Below, piece by piece: positions 11,439 through 23,419 of a DNA stretch of 64,000 bases. Each line of letters starts with the position of its first letter. Within the stretch, counting starts at the first letter, position 1. A program made the translations under genes and the position numbers. The stretch comes from Cephalopachus bancanus (Eukaryota; Chordata; Mammalia; Primates; Tarsiidae): the NCBI GenBank assembly GCA_027257055.1, contig JAPVLO010000073.1, forward strand, positions 5,012,501-5,076,500, written 5' to 3'. Under the pieces are notes generated by a model, which was given only the letters and a program-made list of their open reading frames with translations, searched no databases and had not been told where the DNA came from.

Positions 11439-12134
11439 CTCGCTGGAGAACTTGTTTGTTCTGCGCCAGATCCTCCCCCGCCCCCACCCTTCTCCCCACC
11501 TCCTGCTCCGCCTTCTCCGGCTCGCCCCAGACGGCGAGTCAGGGAAGGGGGTGGGGAGGGAGGCGAGAACAAAACCGTATGCTGTACTGGCAAAGCCGAG
11601 TTGTGTCTGCTGCTTCTTGGCAGTCCCCAAAGTACGTCCTCAGCAGACGGAGCTGCTGGCAAATGAAACAGGGTATTCCACGTGAAGTGCAGAAAGCCTC
11701 GAAGGTCCCCAAGCCCTCGGTGGCAGGGAGTGAGAGTAAAGCCAGTCGGCAAGGGAGACCCGGGCGTGCGTGCCACGCGGAGTGGCCTTTCTTTTCCCGT
11801 GCGCGCCTCTGCGGCCTGGGTGGAGAGTGTCCTTCTCGCTCTTCATTGTTGTCCTGGCTTCTGTCTCCCTTGGGCCCAGGAGTCCTCGGGCTTCCGCGTG
11901 GTCGTGCAGCCCGGGGCACTGGGGCGGGGCTTGGAAGGAAAGGGCCGCCGATCTGGGACTTTGAGCGTCTAAGGCTTTCGTGACGGGCCCGCTCAGTGAC
12001 GGAGGGGAGCAAAAAGTAACCCGAGTGAAAGAAAAGAGGCGCCAGCCAACGCCTGCTCCGCGCGCACTTCAAAGCTGCGGCACCAGCGTGGGGGATGCGC
12101 TGGCCCGGCCTCCGGCGCGAGGTCCCGGCTCTTA

Positions 12135-12137
12135 CCC
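12135..12137 (-). other. Candidate minus-strand splice donor
   Basis: Minus-strand CGG|GTAAGA, with exon ending at 12136. It could serve an alternative first exon starting further right in the island. Supported by sequence match only. Confidence 0.25.
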
Positions 12138-12630
12138 GCGGGGTGTGACCGGGCGGGCTGGCCGGCGCTGGACCGAGAGGGTGACAGGGAAAGGCCAGGC
12201 GGGCCCCGGATGGGACGCGTGACCCGAATCGGGGCGAGGGGATTCCTCAGGAGCTCCTTCCCCACCCCAGCTCGGCGCCGCGGTGCCTCCCCAGCCCGCG
12301 GGCCCCGCCACCCTCCGCTGGCCGCGGTCCCCGCGCGCGCTGCCGCCGGAGCCCGCCGCTCTGCTCCTGAGCCATCGCAGAGCGTGGCATTGCGAGAGGG
12401 CTGAAACTTTCCTCCCAACAGCGGCGGCAAAGAGGCCGTGGTGAGCAGAGCCTGGCCCCCGGTTGCTTCCCGGCCCTCCTGCCTGGAGAAAGAACGGCTA
12501 ACTTTAGCATCTCCAGTGGCAGAAGCGGGAGCGGTGGCGACTTGGGACACGGGCGGGCAGCGCTAACTTATGCCTTGGCGTCTCTGCTTTCTCAAAGAGC
12601 AGCGCGCCCTTTCTCTAAAGGGCAGACGCC

Positions 12631-12631
<1 letters not shown>

Positions 12632-12670
<39 letters not shown>

Positions 12671-12678
12671 GCACCAAG

Positions 12679-12735
<57 letters not shown>

Positions 12736-12747
12736 GCACCAAGTCTT
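12632..12747. repeat. Duplicated compound (CA)n array
   Basis: Two blocks, each a pure CA array followed by the same 15-base tail TAAGCACCAAGTCTT: 12632-12682 and 12683-12747. The arrays have about 18 and 25 repeats. The identical tails show that array plus tail was duplicated as a unit. Confidence 0.95.
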
Positions 12748-13445
12748 CCTTCCAGAACCCGCGGTTCTACCCGGGAGGAAGCAGCCCTGGCACCCACATC
12801 AGTAAACACACCGTGAGGTTTTCTTAGTGAAACCAATTAAGTCAATAAGCCGTGGGGCCGGCCCTGGGAACACGGCCCCTGCCAGGAGGAGTAGAAACGA
12901 GGTAGAGTTGGGCTTTGAATTGCGGTTCTTCCCGCGAGCTTTTCAACTCAGGGCGGTCCTTAAATGTTCTGCAGTCTCTGTCTATAGATTGTGTTCTCAC
13001 TCTTTTTTAAATCGTCTTTTTCGAAACGCAGACTGAGCAGTGGGCAAATAATCCGAATCTTTTTCTTTTCTTTTTTTTTTAAGTGGAAGCAGAGAGGAGG
13101 ATCCGTCCTTTACATTTGAAAACGCAGACCCAAATGGCCCTTTCCTCGCCCTTCTGAAAGGTGGGGATAATTTTATGTTAAGTAATTTGTGTGTACACTT
13201 CACTAGCAAGCCTAACTAAAAACCGAATCTGAATCAACCTGCAACTATTTTGAAAAAGAAGACTGAAAGTCGACGAAATCCTTGGAAAGCCAAGAATGCC
13301 CCTTTCCACGGGGCTGGCGGATGAAGGTGACAGCACTGTCAAAGGTCAGCAGCATCTGGCTGCTTTTTCTCCTTTCACCTCCCGCAGACGCCGACCCCAC
13401 TTACTTCCCTTTCTCTCCTGGTATCCTGAGGAAGTGAGCGGGAGA

Positions 13446-13464
13446 GGCTCCTTATAAAGGAGCC
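13446..13464. promoter_or_regulatory. TATA-like motif inside a perfect inverted repeat
   Basis: GGCTCCTTATAAAGGAGCC has 8-base arms GGCTCCTT/AAGGAGCC around ATA. It contains TATAAAG on the plus strand and TTATAAGG on the minus strand, and resembles a CArG box with one extra A/T. It could be a TATA box, an SRF-like site or chance. Confidence 0.35.
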
Positions 13465-13739
13465 TGGGCCGCCCGGAACATTAGGTTCAAGTTCCCAACG
13501 AGGAGGGAGAGGGGGGGTCACGGTCTGGAGACTTGGAGAGGAACGGGTTTAGCTGGCCTTTCACTTTTCTATACACAAAGACACGTTCTGGTGAAATTCG
13601 CAGCTTCTGACGTTTCTTTCCTGCGAGCACAAATAGCCAAGCGCCAAGAGGTGCACAAGGACAGCTCGGTCGGAGGAAGCACATCTTTCCAGACTGCACG
13701 CGCACCTTCCCAGGCCTCTCCCTAAGCGGGACTGAGCCC

Positions 13740-14200
13740 ACAGCCCCCGAGGGCCCCGCTTAACTTGCCCCCATTATCTGCTCCTCGCCTGCTGCCGTGC
13801 CCCGGGCCACCAACCCTTCCCGCCGAGAAGACGTCCAGGGAGTTGAGAAAACAGGTCCTGCCAGGAGCCGCAGCCCTTGGCGGACCCCTCGGCTGCAGCC
13901 AATGGGCTGGGCCCGGGTTCGAGAGGTGAAAGTTCAGGCCCGGGGCTCTCCGCTAGCTTCCCCTCTCGGGTCGCCTCCCTTTCAGCCCCCGCTCCTGGCC
14001 ACACGGCAGACACAGCCCGGCTACCAGGGGCTGCCACGGTGGCACGTAGTTTGTTGATGGGTGGTCATAAAATATATTTATTTGCAATTCCTTGAACTCG
14101 CCCACCACCTCCGCCCCAGCATGGCCCCGAACACTGCGGGCTTTGTTCGCCTCGCCTGCTGCTGGAGCCGGCCAGGGTTTAGCGCTCTGTGCTAGCAGGA
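13740..14200. promoter_or_regulatory. Secondary GC/CpG-rich segment
   Basis: CpG-rich block separated from the main island by about 1.2 kb of moderate GC. No coding family seen in the short open frames crossing it. Confidence 0.5.
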
Positions 14201-15973
14201 CTCCAAAAAAAGTTGCAGTATAATAATAGGAAAACCGGGTTTCCGCAGCAGAGAACACACACCGAAAGGACAAACGGTGAACGAATCGTTTTCTTTTGCA
14301 CAAGTCACTGGTCAGCCGGCTGGATCAAGGCAGCCTTTAAACGAAACACTGCACGTTAGGGAGAGGAGAAGTGCCAAATTCTGTCCCTGGAGCCGCCACG
14401 CAGGGTCGTCGCCACGGCTCAGGGCTTCTTGGCAGCACGTGAGTCTGCAGAAGTCATTCCAAGAGGTTGCAGAAGAAAGTTAAACGGGGCTCCTGGGTGA
14501 ATGAGCAGTTTCACCAAGTGGACCTCAAAGCTCCCTTGCGGAAATTTATTTGATTTCAAGTTTATTTTACGATGAAACCACAAATCAACAAAATCCAAGA
14601 CCCTGCTCTATTACGGTCCTGGCCAAAGGTAAATTCGTTTGAAATGGTCTCCGCCAGTGCATCTTGCGCGGAATGAAACACCCCAAATGAGACGAAGTAA
14701 AGCCAGGGTGAAGGCAAGCCACGTACGCGAGTGACACGTTGGAGATGTTGGGTTGATGCTTCTCCAAGTGAACTTCTTTGACTTTTTTAGTTATTTGTTA
14801 TACAAATGTAATTATTCACACACTTAAGTCTGCCTTCTCCAAAACTTTCAAACAGCCAACTGCATTTTTCTTCTTCAGAACCGTTTTATCAGTGTAATTG
14901 TGACTTACATGTAAATCTTAACTGACTTGTTGGAGAAATCGCTGGGAGAGAGGGAAGGGGGCCGTTTTTAAATTGTGTTTTTCCTGTTAGAGATAACACC
15001 TTCAAAGTAGTACTACTAATTTCAAATCGCCTGTCACAAAAGTCTTCAAATGCAATGTAAATTTTTTTCCCTTTCACACAGAAATCAGGTGTGCATCAGG
15101 TTCCTATTTTGATTCACATCTACTACAGTTTTTGGAAGATGAGCAAATAAACAAACTCTTTTTAGACAGTTTGTCCTCACTCTCTTTCAAGACACATTTA
15201 GGGAAAAGAAAATTCTAATTTCACCGCAGTCAAATCAAGGGTAATCTATGATACAACGTCAAATTGAATGTAGATGTTACGAAATTGGTGGAGTTACACC
15301 ACCATCTGTCGTTAAGTTTCGGGACTACAAAATTTGGGACCTATAATAAATCTTAATGAGCCTTCCCAACTTTTGTTTTTTAATCACTGAACATATTTTA
15401 AGTTTGTATTTGTATAACGTATGCCCTGAATTTACATGGATCCCGAGGCAACAAATATTTGTTCATAAACCCATGCTTAAACCTGGGTTCTTTCATCACC
15501 AGAGGGGGTGAAAAGTCTGCCAGCCCTCAAATAAAGCCTCTTCAAATCAGCTGTGGGTCTGCAGATTTCCCTTGCCCTGCCTCTTGCTTCTAGTGGGCTA
15601 CTGCTGATATGAACCTTGGAGACTCAACAACAGGGAATACCCATGTCCTTCGGCTAATAATCGACTCTTAATTCTCTCTTGAATGCAACCTAGTTCTTTG
15701 TTAGTACTGTATGTCTAATCTTAAAAAATGTAACCAGAGCATCTCTCTGCTAAGAAGTTGGTTCTGAGTGTCTTAAAGAAATTGATTGAAAGGCAGTTAA
15801 TAACAGGTTCCAGTTTGGGTTGCTCTTGCTGGAGAGATGAAGATCAATTGCTCTGGGATAGAATCTTGCAGGCTAAGTAGGTTCTATACCAAGTAAAGCT
15901 TTTATCCAAATGAATATGGAGAGTAGTCAACTATGGAATAAAGAATTCCAGTGCTGAATCAAAAGCCTCCAGT

Positions 15974-16731
15974 AAGCAATGGAGATTCCCTTTTTTTTTA
16001 CACAACACTCCAGTGGCATAGTACTTATATTATCTGTATTTCCAAGGATCTTAAAACATCACATTATCTATAACATTGCACCCCATCCTGTTGATGGGGT
16101 GATTACCCCATTACTTGATTACCAAACTTCTGTTTGACCCCCTTTAACCCACACAAATGATGATTTCATATGCTTCTATCAAGCACTGAAGATTCCATTT
16201 TTTTCCACACAGCACCCCAGTGGCATAGTATTTATGTTATCTATATTTTTAAGGATCTTTCTGTTTTAAAGATTTGATTACCAAACTTTCATTTTCTAGA
16301 AAATAAAAAATAATTAAAATAAAATGTAATTACTTGCTTTTGCTGGTAACACATTAACTAAAAGTAATATTAAGTTGAATCATACAAAATTATCTATATT
16401 TGACCAACATTAACCTACACAAATAATTTCATATAGTTCAAGTTAATAGAGCCCAGATTTTTCTGATACATGATCTGTCTCTATAAGAGTAAGAATAGTT
16501 AAAGTATCCAATCCCTGATATTTACTTCAGGCCACATTGATTTAAATATGTGGAATGATAAGTTCATATGCTTCTATCAAGCAATGAAGATTCCATTCTC
16601 CTCACACAGCATCCCAATGGCATAGTATTTGTGATATCTATATTTTTAAGGATCTTTCTGTGTTAAAGATTTGATTACCAAACTTCCATTTTCTAGAAAA
16701 TAAAAAATAATTAAAATAAAATGTAATGACT
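15974..16731. repeat. Three-copy local duplication
   Basis: A unit containing CAAGCANTGAAGATTCCATT, then GTGGCATAGTATTTAT, then AAGGATCTTTCTG and GATTACCAAACTT occurs at about 15974-16163 (most diverged), 16164-16335 and 16563-16731. The last two are close to each other (offset 399) and share the run TTTTCTAGAAAATAAAAAAT. Copies 1 and 2 both end in a TTGACC...ACACAAAT...TTTCATAT tail. No known repeat family fits. Confidence 0.85.
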
Positions 16732-16739
16732 TTTACATA

Positions 16740-19350
16740 CATAAGAGCTGACATAAGAGCTCTTTGCCTGTTGATGTTTCTAGCATTAAAGTAGTCTTGG
16801 AGTTGACATGTCTCTGAATTACTCCAAAATTGTAGAGCTGAAGGAAACTTCAAAATATTCTAGTCCAGTCTTTTCATTTTAAAAATCACAAAACTAAAGT
16901 TCATACTTGAGAGGAAGGTCACACAGCTAGCTGCTAAACTCCAGTTATTACTGAGCTATTTTGTGTCTCTAAACATAAAATCATTCTCCTTTCTCTTACT
17001 CCAGAGAAGACATTTTTGTCACACACACCCATGTCTTCACGTTTTCTTCACATCCATCATAAGCAATGTGACTCAGTGATGGCAATACTCTTGGATTTCA
17101 TTACAGTATTGAAAATGGTTAACTGTCATGTCATGTCCACTGTAATGGAGGAAAAAAGTCTGATGACTCGTTTCGCTTGAAAGTCAATTAGAGTCTACAA
17201 GATTTCTTCAATAGTATAAAGAGGTTCATCAGTGTTGAGGGCAAGTGTTCATCACAGAAAAACTGGTTGCAAGAGGTGCTAAAACAAATCATAGTTTATG
17301 ATGTTTTTCAGGGTTAATTATCTTCAGGGACTCAGAGGAGAAACCCATAATCTCATCAGCAGCTTGCCTTCACTAAACTTTTATGAAAGAAAGGATGACA
17401 CAAGGCTATGAGGCAAAATATAGCATTGCTTTTTTAAAGCTCTAGCAAAAAAGAACTATCAAAATCCGGTTTCTTGGTTTAATAGCCATATGGTTCCAAT
17501 AACATGGTAGTTTTCCCAAGGAATAAACCAAAATGATTATTGTAACAAATCATATGAAGATTCAGTCCATTGCCCTCTTCTTCTTCCCCTTCTACTTTTC
17601 TTCCTAAGCATTCTCTTTCTGCATTGCCTTCTTTCCATTTTCCTTTTGCTTTTCTTTCCTGTCTCTGCCATGGTCTTTGTGACCATTCTGACAATGACAA
17701 CTTGCAAAATTTTCCACAGATATTTATCTTCTTTACTCCAAAGAAGTTTATTCAATTGCTTATAATAACACCAATTGAATCAAGCAAAGCTACCAGATTG
17801 TCCTCTTTTCTCCTTGGCTAGCTACTCCTTACACCACCTGGTTAATGGTTAATGGTACCTTAATCCACTCCATCCCTAAAGCCAAAATGGTCCAAGTCTA
17901 TATGCTACCTCCTCCATCTTCTCAAATCTAAGCAGCATTAGACTTTGTTCATTGTTACCTATTTAATCTTCAATTGTCCTCTTTCATCTGTTCCCATGGT
18001 TGTTACCATACTCCAAGGCTTCATAATTTCTTACCTGGTCATTCTTGATTACTATCTAATAATCTTTCCTACTTTTAGTCTCTCTTCATCCCAATTTATT
18101 TTCTTCATTATTTTCTAAAACACAAGTCACTTAAGAATAGGCAAAGGTTCTCTGTAAGAGTCAAATCTTAAGTTTTTATCCAGGTACAACAAATGTGTCT
18201 AGCAAATATGCAATATTTAACAATCATTTTTTGAATGAATGAGTGGAAATCATGCCCCAGACAAACATATTTTAGATGTTAAATATACTCTGTCAGAACA
18301 TCGTCAGATATATTTTTAGCTGTGTATAATTTTCAGTAAATCTGCAAGTCTGCTTTGCTACCCAAACATCTGGCTAAAATAGTTACAGCGATGGTTTTCA
18401 TATTAAAGAATTTAGCAGATAGATATAAAGGTATATTAAATCTGGCATTCAAATTCCCAACTGCATTATTTAATGGCACTACAATAATTTATATGTTAGG
18501 CACTGAGGTAGATATTCTGAGAACTGAAGATGTATAAGATTAGGTTCTTTCCAAAGCTTACATTCTGGTGAGACAAATAAGGTATATAAATGGATTAATT
18601 CAGTAAAATATGAATTTCACTGAACCATAAGATAGTATCCAGGATACTATAAGACCAGAGAAAACATTTTTAAGTCTACTGTAAGAAAGTAACACAGCCT
18701 TTTTGTTTGTTTGTGATGATCACTTACAAAATAAACCTCAGAAGGTATCTTTTGATCAAAGATATATACTTCAGCATATACCTGCCTCAGAAAACCTATA
18801 ATCTTTTTGGTCAAAAGCCTATCAAAGACAATGATGAATATAACAACTGCAAAGAGATATTCCGTCATGTTATCCTTAATATTACTCATGGTATTCTTGA
18901 GTATAGGTGCACTTTTATTTAAAAGAGTACTTCCAATGTGTCATTATTTAACCACAAAAACATAGTTTTACAATTGACAAGAACTGAAAAGAAAATAATA
19001 TAAATGTTCTGAATTTATTCTCATGTTTTCCTCTCCCAGCTTTTCTAGCCTCAAGCAAGGAAAGCATGTTATCCTGGACCATCATGGTCTTCTGGAGACA
19101 GTCATAGAAAATTGCACTCCCTGATCTCTTCCCTCCACCAAACACCTTTTTCTGCCTCATCAAAGTGCATGCTGATTTCCTTCTATCCTTTTTCACCACT
19201 CCCACCTCAGTACATAAGCAAAGGCTTAGCCAGTACTTTCTCAGTTATTTATTATCTTCCCTCTAAATTCCTTTCCTCCTTCTCATTCTTTTTCATTTAA
19301 CCCAGGAAAACCCTTCTTAACAATTCTTTATCTTTTTTTCCTCTCTTTCA
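16740..19350. other. Unique sequence with faint ancient repeat traces
   Basis: No gene seen. 16790-16940 ends in GTCACACAGCTAG, a phrase typical of ancient MIR-like SINEs, and about 18180-18250 ends in TTGAATGAATGAGTGG, typical of an L2 3' end. A pyrimidine-rich stretch runs from 17570 to 17700. Confidence 0.4.
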
Positions 19351-19351
19351 T

Positions 19352-19353
<2 letters not shown>

Positions 19354-19398
<45 letters not shown>
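19354..19398. repeat. (CA)n microsatellite
   Basis: Uninterrupted CA dinucleotides for about 45 bases. Confidence 0.97.
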
Positions 19399-19399
<1 letters not shown>

Positions 19400-19554
19400 T
19401 TTTATGTTTAAGAGCAGAGCTACTAATGTAAGGAATCAAGGACCAGGAAAACTGACAACTGACATGAATATAGAAAAAAATAAAAATGAAAAACTCCTAC
19501 TATTAGCTTTTAAAACCTTGAGGGTCTCCCAATAAAGAAGCAGTGAACATTCTT

Positions 19555-19841
19555 TTTTTTTTTTTTGAGTCAGAGTCTCACTCGCTCACCCAGACTGGAG
19601 TGCAGTGGCCGCTCCCGGCCACCGCAGCCTTGCCTGCTGGGCTCCGGCGTTCCTTCTGCCTCAGCCTTCCGAGTAGCTGGAATTACAGGCATGCACTACC
19701 ATGCCCGGCTAATTTTTTGATTTTATTATAGAGATGAGGTCTCGCTGCCCAGGTGGGTCTCGAACCCGCGGGCTCAGGCAATCCACTCACCTCAGTCTCC
19801 CAAAGGCGTGGGATTACAGGCTGAGCCACCCAGCCCGGCTT
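19555..19841 (-). repeat. Alu element, young lineage-specific subfamily
   Basis: Full-length reverse Alu with 15-bp perfect target-site duplications GCAGTGAACATTCTT at 19540-19554 and 19842-19856. It carries the window's young-subfamily marks: CTCGCTGCCCAGG (deletion of CAAGTT), GGTCTCGAACCCGCGGGCTC, CCAAAGGCGTGGGATTACAG, and GTGGCCGCTCCCGGCCAC in the right arm. Confidence 0.95.
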
Positions 19842-19859
19842 GCAGTGAACATTCTTATG

Positions 19860-20165
19860 CCCACCGTGAGTTAAATTGATACAACTGGAAAGCAATTTGG
19901 CAACTTGTGTTAAGGCTGTTTCAATTACTTCCGTTGGCTAGCTTGCAATCCAAAAGAAGTTATCTGAGATACACACAGAAAGGCTTCATGTAAAAGTTGT
20001 TTGTCATAGACTTATTTATAATAGCATATATTTGGAAACTCTTAAAAATCAACAATATATAATATAATCTAGCCACAAAAATAATACATATGGGATATTT
20101 TAGTGACAAAATAGAACAATAGCATATAAAAAATTTACCAAAAGAAGCTCAGAAAGAAACATATC
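19860..20165 (+). repeat. Decayed L1 3' fragment
   Basis: ATTTATAATAGCATATATTTGG followed by AACTCTTAAAAATCAACAAT resembles the L1M 3' region ('...tttgtaatagccaaaaactggaaac...'). Old and fragmentary; the young Alu to its left probably inserted at or near its edge. Confidence 0.45.
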
Positions 20166-20204
20166 ATTGTGATACTATAGTTCAAGGTGGCCCACAATTA
20201 ACCG

Positions 20205-20700
20205 TGTATTCATACACTTGTGTAGTCGCCTCCAACGTTGTTTCAAGTTCAGACTGTGTGATTAATAGCATATGGTCTAGGTGATGGTATGCCACTTCTG
20301 AGTTTAGGTTATAAAAGACAGTGGCTTTCGTCTAGGCCACTGGATCTATCTCATATCACTTGCTCTGGCAAGCTGCCATGTGGTGAGAAGTCATAAGGAG
20401 AGGTAAGGAGGTATAGTCTCCGGCCAACAGCCAGGGAAGAATTGAGACCTCCAGCAACTATATGCGTGCACTTGGAAGCAGATTCTTCTTTTCCAGTTAA
20501 ATCTTCTTGAGAAGACTGGAACCTTGGCCAACAGCTTAATTGCAACCTCAAGAGAGAATCTGAAAAAGAACCACTCAGGTAAGCTGTTCCTGGAAACCTG
20601 ACCCTTAGAAACTATGAACTAATAAATGTTTGTTGACTTAGACCTGCTAAATTTGGGAGTAATTTGTTACACAGCAATAGATAATCTAACTAAAACAACC
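20205..20700 (+). mobile_element. MLT1-type MaLR solo LTR
   Basis: The plus strand shows the usual order: GTTATAAAAGACAGTGGCTT, GGCAAGCTGCCATGTGGTGA, 'aactaataaatgtttgttga' and the terminal 'gtaatttgttacacagcaatagataatctaa'. This is an ancient ERVL-MaLR LTR with no internal region beside it. It contains an incidental CTCAG|GTAAGC donor-like site at 20577. Confidence 0.8.
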
Positions 20701-23120
20701 AACATAAGGAAGGTTATAGTTAAGTGGTAGAATTTTAGGTGATTTTTTTTCTTTCTACTTTTCATATTTCTGAATGAATCTAATTAAGATTTATTACTTC
20801 ATAAATGGAAAAATAAAATATGTATTTATCTCAAAATTTATGTTTGAAAAAGGTGCCGTAAATTCCTTTTAGAATTACCTCCTATCAACATCTTCTAGAA
20901 ATAAACTCAAAATACTCAAATTTTTAAAAATCCTCTAATAAAACTAGAATTATCGCAATTACAGTACATAAGTTAAATATAAAATTACATTTCAATCTTT
21001 ACTTTTTATTTTATTTACTGAAAAAATGGTATTATATATTCTGTAATATAAATAAATAGCATTTCCACATATGATAAGTTGTATTTTATGAATTAGCAGG
21101 GTTTCTGAACACTATTTATAACATTGTTTGTGAGAAAATGCATTTCAAGTTTTAGACAACTCACTTGCAACATAATCCATTTAAACTTAGCGACTTCTTA
21201 TATATGTCTATAAAAAATACATAGAAAAGGTTTTTAAAGTTTTTATCACTTTGAACAGAATAACTATTAAAGTATTTTCACTTTCATTCCAGGTAAATGG
21301 ATAAAATCAGTCTGTGAACTGAGAGAGCAAGACTAGATCCTCAGATCATATTTAAGCATAAGAAACAATCATTGTCTCTTGAGATTTTCCTAATTAGGTT
21401 ACAGCACAGTTACAGTAGTCGAGAAAGTCTAAGCAAGTGCTAAATTAGTTTAGCAAAAATTAGCAAATAGATAAATATGTTTAATCAACATACCACAACA
21501 ATCAGTTGCCTAATCTGAAAGCAATTATGCCTTCTATCTTCATATTATATTATAAAAACCAAAAATAATAATTTTATGCCCAGTTAATTTTTTAAAAATT
21601 TAAGTCAGAGAAAGCCATTTGTGCATCCTGATAATATTAATTACCTAATCAATTTTGATAACATCTAGGTTGGCTTATGGATTTAAACAAATTAATGTAA
21701 CAAAAGAGGCACATAAAATATTTTTTAACATAGGAATATGCAATATAAGTATATTAATCATATAGTTGTTTTGATAATATTCTTAGAGTGACTAGAAACA
21801 ACAAGTGCATTGTTGTGTTTACTTCAGAAGACTATTACCAGAGTATTATCAGTGTTTTCAGGACCATAAATAAATATGATTTCTCTCATAAGAATATATT
21901 ATATATAATAGGCAGATAAATTTCTGCTAAAGCGAGATATCATTTCCTTATCCAAAGATTCTTACATTTTCTGACTTATTTTTTGAAGTTAAAAAATCTT
22001 TTTATTACTTCTGTGATCCTTTGTCCATCATGTTGTTGATTCATCTTCTATAACAATTCTCTTTTCCACCTCCTCACTAAATTCTGTGAATCAGGATCAA
22101 AGACAAGGATGTCTGAACTGGTGAAAGAAGTGTATGATATTTTAACCAATTGAAGAAAACTCATTGATACTGTCTATGGGTTTTTAAAAAAATAACTAGG
22201 TCATTAAGGATCATAAATCATAAAGTATCTTTGCTAGAAAAAAATTGGGTATCTGTTAAGGAAAAAAATCCATGTTCATTAGTCCACAATCCTATATGCA
22301 ATCAAGTTCAGGTAATTTATTTTTAGATAAGACATATAAAAACTCTATCTTGGAACATAATACTATTGGGGAATGGACATTCAAGAATGAACCATTGAAG
22401 GCAATTTGACCTCCAAAGTATGTTTAGTAAGATGAGCTCTACCTCGCAGTTTTTAGCAGGGAAATGTGGTGAGCAAATGTAAGACTTTCAAAGGAAAGGA
22501 AGTCCATACAGCTGTTTGACTGTGAGAATTAGATAAACTGTAGTCATAAAATATGAACCCTTTTACTTCCTGAATTCAATTCAGTTCAATTCATTTCAGC
22601 AAATATTTATTGAGTCCATATTATTTGCCTGTCAATATTTAATACCTAAGAATCATAATCTTTGGGTTAGATGGGGGCTTAGAGGTCACCTAATCTCAGA
22701 TTCTTTCCGAAGAAGAAATTTGGGTATGGATTTTTGTTATGAAGTGACATTTCTTGGAGTCTTTTCATTAAGGGTAGTCAGAAAGCAGGGTCCAAAGATG
22801 GCTGGCTACCCAAACTCCTTTCCCAATTTTTTGCATTTCAAAGTAAATGTCCTAGAACTTTGCTTGACTCCATGTTGAGCAGATTACCTTTGAAAATGTA
22901 TACCATAAACTGGAACTGGACAGACTTATTTCTAGGAAGGTTGCTGTTTGTTTCCACTCCCCCAGACAAACCTGGCCTTCTTGTCAACACTTGATTACTT
23001 ATATCTAAATTCTTGCACTAGCACTAACTCTTGATCCCTCTAGAACATGGTCTGGGACCAAACTTCTCTTAGATTGACTTTACTTTTTCATTGCCTCCTC
23101 ATTATTGTCTTTGGATATAG
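20700..23120. other. AT-rich unique sequence
   Basis: No gene recognised. 22575-22720 has TTCATTTCAGCAAATATTTATTGAG, the look of an L2 3' end in antisense, followed by a possible MIR-like trace. The rest shows nothing I can assign. Confidence 0.4.
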
Positions 23121-23132
23121 CGTGGAATTCTT

Positions 23133-23410
23133 TCTCTTTTTGTGAGTCAGAGTCTCAGTCTGTTGCCCAGGCTGGAGTGCAGTGACACATTCACGGCCAC
23201 TGTAGCCTCTACCTGCTGGGCTCAGGCAATTCTTCTGCCTCCACCTTCCAAGTAGCTGGAACTACAGGCACACACTACCATGCCCAGCTAATTTTTTTTT
23301 TTTTTTTGTAGAGATGAAATCTCGCCAAGTTGCCCAGGTTGGTCTCGAACATTTGGGCTCAGGCAATCCTCTCACCTCAGCCTCCCAAAGTGCTGGGATT
23401 ACAGGCTTGA
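23133..23410 (-). repeat. Alu element, middle lineage
   Basis: Reverse Alu with GAAATCTCGCCAAGTTGCCC, so it keeps the AACTTGG segment lost in the youngest copies. It is truncated after GGGATTACAGGCTTGAG, lacking about the first 20 bases of the left monomer. Flanks GGAATTCTT and GAAATTCTT fit a short target-site duplication. Confidence 0.9.
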
Positions 23411-23419
23411 GGAAATTCT

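Larger units (their letters stand above)
9560..12560. promoter_or_regulatory. CpG island (promoter and first-exon region)
   Basis: About 3 kb of dense CpG in otherwise AT-rich DNA, densest at 9600-9760, 10380-11260 and 11900-12400. It contains GC boxes (GGGGCGGGGC at 11921-11930; G/C-rich Sp1-like tracts at 10802-10822), CACGTG E-boxes (9681-9686, 9791-9796), a CRE (11409-11416) and an inverted CCAAT (11387-11391). CpG islands of this size usually mark promoters of housekeeping or developmental genes. Many open frames occur on both strands because stop codons are rare at this GC content; none shows a known domain. Which gene it serves cannot be read from the window. Confidence 0.9.
12750..15970. 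other. Repeat-free unique sequence with GC-rich shoulder
   Basis: No interspersed repeat recognised over 3.2 kb. The GC-rich part 13740-14200 looks like a second weaker CpG island. Candidate donors include minus-strand GAA|GTAAGT near 13402 and plus-strand CAC|GTGAGT near 14438. The absence of transposons and the GC shoulder suggest a regulatory extension of the island or further alternative first exons. Confidence 0.45.

Noticed and set aside
20577..20583. CTCAG|GTAAGC donor-like site
   Set aside because: Sits in an MLT1-type LTR without a credible exon before it; such matches are common by chance.
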